Below, in pieces: positions 1 to 12,500 of a DNA stretch of 64,000 nt (the stretch's first letter is position 1; every line of letters begins with the position of its first letter). This DNA is from Acanthaster planci. Lineage: Eukaryota > Echinodermata > Asteroidea > Valvatida > Acanthasteridae. The DNA is taken from positions 559,398 through 623,397 of the forward strand of contig NW_019091632.1 of assembly GCF_001949145.1 (NCBI RefSeq), in the 5' to 3' direction. Position numbers and translations under genes: made by a program. The notes beneath the pieces were generated by a model. It had not been told where the DNA came from. It saw only the letters and a list, made by a program, of their open reading frames with translations, and searched no databases.

Positions 1-377
1 GCCATTTTCAAATGATTTGAGGAAACAGTGTGCTTTGCAAAAGTCAATATTTTATATGCAATCTTCCACAGCAAATCTTATTAGAATACTTGCCAACAAA
101 CATGTACATGTATCACAGAACAGTGGAAAATACAAATTTCCTTGAGATTGAATTTTGTCCACATACTTGGAGTCAGATGCCAAAATTGCCAAATTCAGAT
201 CCTTAAACCAATCACCTGATGTAAGAAATACTGGACATTATTTGCCAAAATGCCTACAACCACTTCACACAAAAGTGCTTGTTACAAAAAATACTACTGA
301 ATGCATCTGATACATTTTAAGTCAAACATTTCCAAAACACCCCCCCCATTTCCAGTGCCTACAAATCCTATACTTAC

Positions 378-554
378 CAACAAAGCTTCAATCAGTTCAT
401 TGTCATGTTTACCCTTGTCTAACAAGGTAGTCAACTGCTGTTTGACCGACTTGATTTCATTGGCCAGGACCTTGTTGCGTGCCTTAGAAGCCTCCAACTT
501 CTCCTTCAACTTGCTGTAGTCCTCCTCCATGGACTTCAGCTCCAAGGCAGCTTT
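378..554 (-). CDS. CCDC13: CCDC13 exon (59 codons), coiled coil
   Basis: The exon begins after a pyrimidine-rich acceptor ending in CAG and stops at a GTAAGT donor; both ends are phase 0. It encodes [12 protein letters not shown]... through [11 protein letters not shown], a continuous heptad-rich segment. It matches the vertebrate CCDC13 segment around RSRNKLLSSEMK and KGRHDDELIDAL. It is the last exon inside the window, and no further exon is recognisable in bases 1-377, so the gene continues to the left. Confidence 0.92.
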
Positions 555-3500
555 CTGTACAAAGAAACCCATCAGGAGCGATCCTGAGTCAACATGTCAG
601 TCAGCATGATCGTACAGATTTGGTCAGGTGATCACTGCACACTCAAGTCATCTGCCAGTGGGCTATAGAGTATACAATAATCAGTCATTCCGATTTGTCT
701 TGGATGACTCCCTCTTTTCTTGGTTATCTATTATCTAACTCAGTGCGGCAGGACCACAAAACACAATTTTTGTGTCCAAAATTACACTGGCTGTGGACAC
801 CATGAATTCCATGTACAACTAAATTTACCACCTATGTGGTAGACTATGCAAAGTTTCTGCAACAAGTCACTTCAAAGCCCTGTGCACCTTTACATACCGG
901 TAGGTGCATCATATTTTGCACATAATCAGTGAAAATTTTGTTGCACACATTCACTTGAAAACTTGGTTATGCACAGTCAGTTGAAATAAATTTGTTTTGT
1001 ATAATCAGTTGATAAAATTGGTTGTACACATTCAGCTGAAAACCTGATGCGTTGAAAAACTGGTTGTGCATATTCAGTTGAATAATTAGCTGTATATGTA
1101 TTTCTCAACATCTACACTCTAACCGGTGCAATCTCAAACAACATGCTTTCTTGTTTGAAGTGTGAGCGACGCTCAAAGCTCCGTGGGTATCTAACCTCTT
1201 GCTCTTCTCTTCTCCCTCTCTCCTGCTGTCTGATCCTCAGCTTCTGCCGTTCATCCATTGTCCCCCCGCCTCCCCCTTTGGGGCCCCTCGGGAGGGCAGA
1301 TGTCAAGGAGGAGCGGTCGTCCGAGACGTCCATGGTCATAAACTGTTCCTCCAGGCTCATCTCGGTGCCCGGCCGACTTTTGAATTGGTCCAGCTGACGA
1401 TTCAGCTCAGAGACCTGCCCAGAAATGACAAAAACAAGAGTGTGAATTGTCTGACTCAGGCTTGTGAGTAAAGATTTGTCTCCAGGACAAAATGATGTTG
1501 GACTACACTTTTGCCTTTTCCAACCTTGGGATCTTTTATGGTCAATAGTTTACTATTAGGTCAATAATGTTGCCTCATCCCCAATGAATCTGTGAAAAAA
1601 GAAATGTCAATTGTCAATTCTACACCCTCTGAGGCATGGTAAGACCACACACATGCAATGCCACGATTGGTTTGTAAATCAGTGAAACAAGTACCTGTTA
1701 TTGCATTGCATATTGCTTAAATGTGATATGTCCTCCACAAACATTGCTCATCTGGTGGCTGTTGTTTTACATGCTTGCACACTTTGTCTGCAAGGAAATT
1801 AATAGCTGAGGCTACCCTGAAGGTCTGCCCCTTGACAGGAATCCATTCCTTTCAGGGAAATCATTCGGAAATCATTCTGATTAGATGTTGTCCTTAGCTT
1901 ATTTTTGTCTAAATCATATGTTTTGTGTTTGTACTGTTTTTTTTACTGATGTATCCCGAGAAATGAAATAAATTAATTAATACATAGAGACCTAATGGGT
2001 CGTGCAAATAATGGAAACTGGTTTTTTCAATAAGCACTATACTCACGGCTCCCATTCATGCAGAAAAACATGAATCAAGACCCGCAAATAGTCCTAGACG
2101 CACGCTGATAGTCACTGTGTGGCTTTGGGGAGGAACATGTGCAGAGGAAAGCAGTCAAAGACTTGCCTTGTTCTGAAGCAGTAGGATTTGCTGGGCACGA
2201 CCCCTCCAGCTACTATTGTCATTCTTGATATCCTGGATATTGACGTTTTCTCCGAGCTCACTGGAGAGAATCTGCGAGAAGCAACAATGTGGAAGACTGA
2301 GGTGTTTCTCAATGACTGCCACCAAGGTGTTCCAAGTGCGAATCCAATTCATGCCCCCTTTTACAGAACACTTCGAGATGTCTTAACCTACCTTATGGGT
2401 TACTTTCAGTTCCTGTTTCAGGACGTTGACCTGGTTGCGATAATCAGTCTGTTTGGCTTGGCTCTTGGCCAGGGTGTCCTGAAGGTTCTTCAACTCTGTT
2501 GCCATTGCTTCTGCCTGTACAGTACAAGAAGATTGTCACTGAGTGGTACACCAACTTTAACCACTTGCTGCCAGGTGGTTTGAAAAATGCAGTGCACATA
2601 ATCGGGACTCTTCCAAGATTTTGAGTTTTCAAAATTCTTCAAAAATTCATCATTTCAATTAATGGACATTTACACCCACACGAATGACTGTCTGGTGGCC
2701 ACTCTAGTCTGACAGACGAAATCTATTGACACCTGAGTATTTCAGCCAGGCCTGCAACCTTGTAAAAAGAGCCCAGATTGTGCAATGTTATATAAATTTC
2801 TTTCGTTCACAAACCTGGCACAGTGCACTGCTGACCTCTTTTCAATAGGGGCCAGATAGAGTAGCGTGCAGCGGTGCTGTGTGGCTGATCGCTGTGGCGG
2901 TGGAGCGCTTTTGTCCCCAGTGGTAATCCACTCGCTCTAAATGCCCCAAACCGTGGTATACTGTTTCAAAACAAGGCTGGATTATCTCCACTACTGAGAG
3001 TGAAAACATGTCGGTAATGCCCAGCAGCCTGGTCTTTTGTTCCAAGTACAGTCTTTTGTTACAGGGCCCAGTTCCCTTTGTCCCATTTCAGGTTCCCCGG
3101 CTTCGTGTATAAAACGTATGTGCTCGAAAACGGGTCCCCCGGCAGCAAGTGGTTAAACGTGAAATTTCTAACCAGGTGTGACAAAAACCATTCAGAAAGT
3201 CATTATTAAATCTCCACTCAGAGATAAAACATTTTTTCATGGAGTGCCACAGTTGGTTTCGTTCTGATTGCATATATGCGATTCCGGATCCCACATTTTG
3301 AAACATTTCATTTTCTCCACAAAATCCATCCATTTCCTGAGCCAAATTTAACAGCACTCTTGCGCCAAAAAACAAGCCTCACCATATTTTAATGCTCAGC
3401 AAAACTTGACCGAGTACCAGCCACCATGGCTACTGCTCCATCATAGTGAACACCATACTTGTACCTGATTCTGCGACTGTTCCTTTGTCAGGACAGGCCT

Positions 3501-6500
3501 CTGTTGGCCACTCTTTCCCCTGCCTTCCACATTCTGTGACTGCTGTAAAGCCACTGCCAACTGCATGGTGGGAAATTAAAATCAAAAGAAAAGCTCACTC
3601 ACTGAAATTCCAATGGCCAAAATATGGCCTTTGTTCTCTTTGATTACGAACCAGTTTGGTATTCTATCAGTGTATAGCCGAAAATGTCACCCACCATTTT
3701 CACGAAGAGACACTTTTGGCAAAAATCATGATTTTTTTCAAATTTCTGTTTTTTTGGCAAAATTAACTAGGCTATGCAATGCCTACAACTTGGTATAATC
3801 ATTTTTGCCAAATCTGCTGAAATAAGCCAAATCACAATGATCTACCTGGAGCACACGAGGGCAGCATTTCACTAGAGAGAGAGGGGCCAGATTTCCACTG
3901 CCTTTTTGATGTTGTCAACACCTTTCCCAGCTTGTTATTCTCTTTATCCCTTCACCAAACAATTAGTGGTAATCCGTAATCAAATACTAACAAACTGCAG
4001 GGTTTCCCTGCCACTGCTTTGAACACTGAAGCATGAAACTGTAGTTAGCGTTCTTGGCTTTGCTATGGCCTTTTTGTTGCAATTCAAAGTTTGCAGAGTG
4101 ATAACACAAAATGCAAAACCTGTTCGAAGTAGTTTCTTTACAATTCAAACTCATATTTCTTGAAGACGATAGCCAGTTATAACTGACTCAGAACTAAGAA
4201 TCAAGATCAACAAAGGATTAAACCATGAGCCTCCCAAGTTTGTACATGTAGACACAAGATAAATTGTGCAAATTTATCAAACTCCAAAAAGGCTAGAGCC
4301 TCCTAACTCAGAAACCCTCTAGTGGAGTGGGGACAGTATAAAATTTCAATTAAACTGCATTTTGCATTTTCACGAAAAGGCGAATTTGTCTTCCGTAGAT
4401 AAAGCGTTAGCAATAAAGGGCAAAACAATGGGCAAACTTGTTTCACTGTTTTTACAAAGAGGCACATTTGATGCTGGATATGTATACAAATATAACAATT
4501 TTGCACCTGCAACGCACTATAACAAAAATAGACAAACGTCACAGGAATTTTCGCATTTTCACCTACAGGCAAATTTGTTTGTGAACAAAAAACAATTTTA
4601 AGTGACTTCTGTAACTATTATTTGGTAGATTAAAGATGCTCTCTTTCATGAAGTAGCATTGGTTAAGTCAAAGGCATGCTAAATAGTGGAGATTTAAGTA
4701 TTTGAAAAAGAGACCAACTTCAAATCCAATTTTCTTGAAACATAGGTTTTAGTATTCGGTTGAAAGTTCACCTCTTCGTAAAAATGGTGACAAAATGAAG
4801 CCCATTCGCGGTCATTTGTTAGCACACTATACATGAAGTCTGTGCTATCAGTGCAGATCCATGGAAGAAGACTTTGACGTTTAAGATCAAGATGCATGCC
4901 TGTTTCATCAACACAGATCAAGTGACAGTAGAATGTGTAGAAAAACCTGCACAATAATCAAGGAAGATCTTTTTGAGGTGCGCATAATCCTCAATGCTAC
5001 ATTTTATTAAGTTTATTTTCTCTTCGGTGAACCAGTTTAATTGATGTTGTTTCATTAACAGAAACCAACAACTTGCAACTATTGTTTTCTGCCCCTTGTA
5101 CATGCACCTCTCTTTAAATTAACAGCCACAAAGCAGCATATTACTATTTAAAAAAAACGTTTCCCCTCAGTTTCACCAAAACTCCAGTCTGAGATGATGT
5201 ACAGCCACAATCCTGGACAAAATAGTTGGAACAATTTGTGGGAAGCGCAGTGAAAAGATTCCCCTCTCCCCCATTCAATGTTGCGGTCATTTATTGGACC
5301 AAGATTAAGCCCAGCTTACCCAATGAGAAACGAGGGGGTGAGGGGGAGGCATGTTCCAACTTGTCCAGGATTGTAGCTGGAGATGATAATGCATCATATT
5401 TACCTCCTTTTCAGTGTCGCGGACTTTGCGCATGAGCTGCTTGACTTTGGTCCGCTCACTTTCCAGTTCCGCCGTCAGTTCACGATTCTTCTTGGACAGC
5501 TCGACGATCTTCATAGCCGCTGTGTCACCTGCAATGCCTCCACCTTTGACAAAGGAAAAACAGAAACACACACTGCACTGGATAAATAGTTCAATTCTAC
5601 TGCACTCTCCTAGGAGAATTGATGAGTCCAAATTGAATTCTCATTAACAAGGGTGAATTAGGGACTTTCAGGGAAAAAAAAGAGGGGAAGGAGAGATTGC
5701 AATTTTCGAGGGGCAAACCCTAACGTGTATGTTTGACAATGTATGAGCATTCAGCAGCATGATTCTTCATAGCCTTTTGTCTGGGACCTGTTAAATGGGC
5801 TCAGCAAAATTCACATTTCAAATACATATATACACTGTGAAGCAATGGAAGGGGTTGAAAGACACATTTCCAAGAAGTCTTTTATCTCTTGCAATCAGCA
5901 AACATGCATAATATGGCCTTTCAGCAGCAAACTTCACGCAATTAAGGAAAACGTGACACACTTATGCCTGCCATTCAGCCTGGTTAGGTCTGTGTAATAT
6001 GTAGTTACTGGAGTAGATCCCGGGTTTTCTAAACAATTGGAAAACATGTTTCCCAGGTCTGAACTAATCACAGACATGCTTTCAATTGACAATCTCTAAA
6101 CGTGCTCAGCTGAGATAGTGAGCTGACATAGTACAATCATCTGACAATTATCAAATATCAACAGCCTTTAGCGAGTTATACTCTGAAGTCAACTCCTATT
6201 GGTGCATGTGCACAGTAGCATGAAAAGTGCATATTCACATCTGTATATCAGACATACTTCACACATAAAACTTATTGACAATACATGTATATGGCCACAC
6301 CATACCATACGTAATGCCAAACAAAAAAGTAGGTGTCTATTTTACTGCCCACAATGTAATAAATGCGGGAGAATGGAAATGCCAATCCAATTCAATGTGT
6401 GCAGTCTGAAATGGTTGCCTAAGTAATACAGATGTCTGATACGTCACAATAAATTGGTTTTCATGTACATACATAAGACTGTGTTGCGATGGGGCTAATG

Positions 6501-9500
6501 AGAAATACAAGTACTGTACCCCTCCTTTCAAGGAAGCCGATTTTAGAAGCTTTAAAAGTTTCCTACAAAAACACATCAGCAAATAATTGACTGAGGAGAC
6601 AGATTTGGTGTGTTTCAATACCACCAAAGGGTTGGTTGGTGGAAGACAGGCTCAACGGACCAGAGTTGTAATGATTCACTAATTTTGTGACTCAAGTCGA
6701 GTCTAGTCATATCCCTGCTGAAAATGTCCAATTCATTTACCTATTGAGACAAATTCACTTACCCATTGGATCCAATTCACTTACTAATTCAATAACCAAT
6801 TCCAAAACCAATTGCTTTTGCTTGGAATCAATTGGAGTCCAATTGGGTTCAATTGGTTTGAATAGTAAATTTGGACCTTTTCTGAGTTGGACCATTTCAC
6901 ACCAATTGAGTCCCATTTGAAAAATNNNNNNNNNNNNNNNNNNNNNNNNNNNNNNNNNNNNNNNNNNNNNNNNNNNNNNNNNNNNNNNNNNNNNNNNNNN
7001 NNNNNNNNNNNNNNNNNNNNNNNNNNNNNNNNNNNNNNNNNNNNNNNNNNNNNNNNNNNNNNNNNNNNNNNNNNNNNNNNNNNNNNNNNNNNNNNNNNNN
7101 NNNNNNNNNNNNNNNNNNNNNNNNNNNNNNNNNNNNNNNNNNNNNNNNNNNNNNNNNNNNNNNNNNNNNNNNNNNNNNNNNNNNNNNNNNNNNNNNNNNN
7201 NNNNNNNNNNNNNNNNAAATCTCCACTTGATGGGGGCAAACAAATGGGAGAGAAAACATACCAACTGAAACTAATTGAGCACCAGTCGATTGCCAAGTGG
7301 ACCCAATTCATTCCAATTAAATCCAATTTTTGGTAGGGATTGTTACACAGTGGTTTGAGTCGAGTCATTAGGCCAAAAATTGAGATGAGTCAAGTATTAA
7401 GCTCAAGTCACTCTGTGTCACAATTATCCAACACAGTCAGATAAATAAAACAAGAGTGAAAGTCATTTTTCAGCATTTTAGAATCTACATGTGTACCTCT
7501 GGGTTTCTACATGTACATGTGGTCACACAACATAGTTCTTGGGACTGTGAGTCATTGCAAATATTGTTTTTTGCAAATAAGTTTGCTTTTTTGGGGGGAC
7601 TCAAGTCCAATGAACTTTCACCTTAGTCAGCCCTTCTGATTATAGGCTCAAGTCAGTACAAGTCATTTGCTCGCAGTGACTTCAGTCACGTCATAACTTC
7701 ATCAGGACTCAAGTCAAGTAAAGTTGCTGAAAAATTGACTCCAGTCGAACTCAAGTCAAGCCACTGACTTGTCATTACAAATTCTGCAACGGACCCACAT
7801 ACCCACCTACCAGCCCTCCTACCTGTTAAATAATGGCATTAAATTTCTCAATCAAATCAATCTATACTACAGTAAGTTACCATACATTTCTCAAAACGTA
7901 GTCATCTTTTACCTTCAGGGTAATTAACGATCTTACATGTACATGTGTCTTCTAGTTCATTTGCTAATTCTTCATGTTTGCGTGTAGTATTCAATAAACA
8001 TTAATGTGTAGCTGCAATGAATTTTTCTTAGGCACAATTTTTCTTCTACTTTGTTTTCTTCTTCAATGTATGCAAACTCTTTTGTTTTCCCCTTTGGTTA
8101 AATGCATTGAAAAGTGCATGCTTTTAAAAAGTTAAAATTATCAATTCGTTTCCAGACAACTGAGGGTGCTGTTGTTGTGAAGTCATTTTGGGAAGATATG
8201 GTTAAGTGCATATGTGTTTCTGTTCAAATTGTAAACCCAGAATTTACTGATTGAAAACATTTCTGAGAGAGAGATTGATGCTTTCTTATTGTTATACACA
8301 TATATAACAATGAATCAGCAAAGAAGAGACAACCGAGTTCAGAAAAATCTGCAAAAATGCAGGACTTTTTTGTGTACTAACCGATGTTACATTGAGGCTT
8401 CTTGACATGACATCACAGTATTTGCTAATGAATATGGAAATACTCATTACATGTAGTACCAAAAATATGGTAAATACCCTTTGAAATAGTGAAAAAAAGT
8501 TGAAAATAAGGTTATAAAACTGAGACACAAAGGTGCCTTTTGGATGTTGGAATTAAAAAAAATTGAATGCAGCTGCCCTTTAACACAAAATTATAATTTC
8601 ATAGCTTCACAACAAGAAAAATTTTAACTTGAAGCATAAGCGTCCAACATGACGCAAAAACTACTGAGTTATGTATAAACAAGGACTACCATTTGTGGAC
8701 CGTCTCCCCACAATACACTGAAATCAGTCTAATCAAACCTGGCAGTGCACTATAAACTTCATGCCATATTAAATTCCATAAATAATGCCTGGGTTTCAAA
8801 GATTCTACTTCTAACAAGACAGATGACAGGTTTAATGTAACGTTTGACACGTCTGAGGTCAAATTAGGTATAAAAAAAACAAGCAAACTGTCACTGTCAG
8901 TCAAATCCCCTCCTGTGCACTTCACTTGAAAGATTCCAAGGGGCGTAGATTGTACACGCATACACGATGCCACAGGCCACTTGTTGAGAGCTTGATTAGG
9001 CTTTGTTACTGATTAACAGGTATCCATGATCACATCATGACCCATTTTGCACTGCAGTTTCTATGCACAGCAACTTTTTTTTTCAGGTCTGAGCAGACAA
9101 ACAGAGGAACTTTCTGTGAAGTGGGTGTGTTAAACCATTGAAGGACTTCAGAAGAGCAGTATAAGACATGCAGTATCTGGTTCATAAGTGTGACATCACT
9201 TCAGTTCCAACCACGCCTGCCGCACACAGCCCTACTTGGAACCGGAAGATACGGTAGCACACGACTTGAGTGCTCATCCAACGGAAGCTCGTAATCAGTG
9301 GTGCATGCACCTGTATAACGAAGTCACTTCTGAACTGGATGGAGGACCATACTTGAAACTGAAAAGTTTCAAATATTCAATGCACATCGCAATACTATTG
9401 ATATCGAACCAGTACCACACAAACTCAGCAGTATAACTCAACATCATCACAAAGAGAGCCTGCCCACAGATTTCAAGAGCAACACAATGGAGAATTCAAC

Positions 9501-12500
9501 TGGATTATACGAGTTCTCAAACTATTCAAACTTTGTTCACAAGGAAAATGATTGCATTGGAAACTGGGACATGAGTTGCATTGTTAACATGGTTGTAATG
9601 AGCTTAATCTCCTCATTCTGCCTCATCTGCAACTCGTTTGCCCTGCTGGTCTTACATCGCATTCATGACATGCACGATGTCACCAAGCTGCTGATGAGGG
9701 CTCTGACGATTGCTGACCTAGGAGTGGGCTTCTTTGGTCTTCTCACTGCAAGTCTCAAACTGTCCATTGATACAGATGTCATAGAAAATGTGGCTGAATT
9801 TTTCCAGCTGGTCAGTTTATGCATTCTTGCGATGATTACTGTGGTCCGGTACATTGCAGTTTCACAGCCTCTGAGACTTGAAACCCTTGTGACTACAAGA
9901 CGAGCTTACATTGGCCTGGCATGTGCAACTTCACTGTGTCTGGTTATTGACACTTGTGAGCTGATAAGTGATTTCTTGGGAGAGGGTTTTAAGACACTGG
10001 AGACACTTTTTGACATCTGTTTCATTTTCTTTGCTGGGTTTGTTGGTTTTGGAGTCCTTATCCTGTATGTGAAACTGCTTCTGATCGCAAGGCACCAGGC
10101 ACGGCGCATAGCAGCAGCTGAGGTCAACGCTGAAGATGCACAGTTCCAGCTGCACCGCTCAAATGTCACATCCCTCAAAACATTCCTGATCATCACAGCC
10201 ACTTTGTATATCACTTGGTTACCATCAGTTTTTGTCTTTAGTCTCCCAAAAAACAACTATGTTTACACTTTCCTTCAAAGTCTGCGCTTCAGCAATTCCT
10301 GGTTCAACACAGTCATCTACTCCTGGAGAAATGAGACTTTCAGAAAAGTTGCCAGGAAACTCATTTGTCGAAAAGGGAGGGAGTGAAACACAACTTAGTT
10401 TAAAACAAAAAGCAAGCGAGCAAGGGAAGAAAAAATTGGGCAAAAACTAGGTAACCTGTCATGTTTGTTTTAATAAATCAAGGACTACAATGTGCATGTA
10501 TTACTTTGACACCTGCAATATTCAGTGAATACCAATGTGACAGTGCAATGACAGTCTGTCAGGTTCTCCAGGAATGGAGTTGAAGGGGAAAGCTAACTAA
10601 GCACCATCCTGAATGGATCACCCCTCCATCATGACTCAAATCTCACATCCCCCAGAGAAAAATGAGATTGGCTGCTGAGACACAAACAACACACTGAAGC
10701 CTCAATGCAAATTGACAGCAAGGAATAATCTCCTGCAATACCTCGCCAGATCGTCTTTGGGCAAAAACACATCCACTCTCCATATTGTTGCTCTTGCACT
10801 TTGTCAAGTACTGCCGTGTAAGCCAACTCTGTATGGTGCTTATTGCTCATGAGATGCTCATAACATTTTGATCAAAAGAGCAACTCCAATAAAAACCCTG
10901 CGACCCATTTTGGAAAGACGGTTCAAACACAGCAAAAAGGGTAATGTATACATCAATTAATAACTTTGGATATAACTAGGTAACCTCTACTGTTATGTTA
11001 GTTCAGGACTACAATCTAACACAATGACAACCGTAATTATGAGTACATCAATTTAACAGAACACTGATAGCCTGTCAGGTTCTTCAGAATTGGATTTGAT
11101 GGTGAAGGGGATTTGATGCCGATGTAATTTTATTTGCTCACTGTTTTTGTTTTTAAATCCTTGATTTTCTTCACACGGTTTTACCATCAACCACTTACAT
11201 GTACCTACAAGTATTTCTTTGTCATGTTTCTGTGGATGTTTGTGAACGTACGTACATGTATTTCTCCAACTTCTTATGCTTTCGCCAAATGTTTCTCGGA
11301 TTCAAATGTGAAGTTGTGCACTACATGTGATGTGTAGTCATCACCATGATGCTCTGCACATGTTCTTTTTATCGTTCTTTGTATAACGTTTGGTGTATCG
11401 TTTTATGATTGACATTTTTATTGACATACTTTGTGTGAACATCTTATCTTATTTTAACCTGTTGGAGGGAGTTATATGGATTTTTGATCATGCAATATTA
11501 AAGTACGCGTATTATATTGCCAGTTTGAAGTTAGTTTCGTTACGTACTTTAGATGTTTCAACCACCTATAGTGCTCATCTACCATATTAATTGTGAGTGG
11601 TTGTGAAGTCGTGAATTTGTGGATTCTGCTGTTGTGATTTTGTGCAACACCGACCGTTGAAATGACATCGACTTCTGGACTTGTATGTGCTGTACTATTA
11701 CTCTTACATGGCATTGCTTTTCCATCATCGTTCCTGGCATTGTCATTGATTCATGACACCAACCATCTTTTAACTGTGCATCGCAGTGATACAGACTTGA
11801 CACCGTGCCCTCTTCAACAGCCAATCCAACCAATTAAAAGACCTGTTGTCTGGAGCAAAGATGGTCTTCTCTGCCTTGCCGTACCCAGCCATGATCCACC
11901 CGTCAACCTGACCATTTGCATGGACGTTTCAATAAATCCAGGTCTGTGCAATAATTTGGAAAGGTTAGATACCAGATTAACATATTAACGTAAACAGCTG
12001 CTCAGTATTCGTAGTCAACTGAGTTCATTTTTGGACCGTAGGTTGTCAACAAGAGTCGAAGGGGACAACGGAGAATTCCGTTCGTTGTTGAATATTTTCC
12101 GCATCATCACTTTCCAAAGAGGGACCGATCAAGGCACGTCATCAGCTGTGCATTGACTCCAATTCCAGCTTTTGTTTTTTTGTGTTGTTTTAATGAACCA
12201 CAAAATATTCCTGTTATCATTCATCAGTTTTCTCCTCCTGGAAATGGTCAACAATCAACTATTCTTCGGACCTTAACCCCAATCATTCATCTTACTCACC
12301 ACCAATTATCTGCAAACCATGGTGGATATCATACTGTGAGTCTGTGCACCCTAAATACTAGGTCTCTCAAGAACAAAATCGAGGATTGCATCGACGACGG
12401 AAACCTGGCTCAGGGATGTTGATGATACTTGCAGAATTGAGGCAACTTCTGCAGGATTCAAGCTTCTAGAGCATCCAAGAATCAGTCCGGCAGGTGGAAG

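Noticed and set aside
9663-9854. Minus-strand ORFs opposite receptor TM2-TM3 (also at 18919, 31803, 36533, 43172, 44858)
   Set aside because: They recur only because the receptor sequence is conserved; they are shadows in the antisense frame with no family content.
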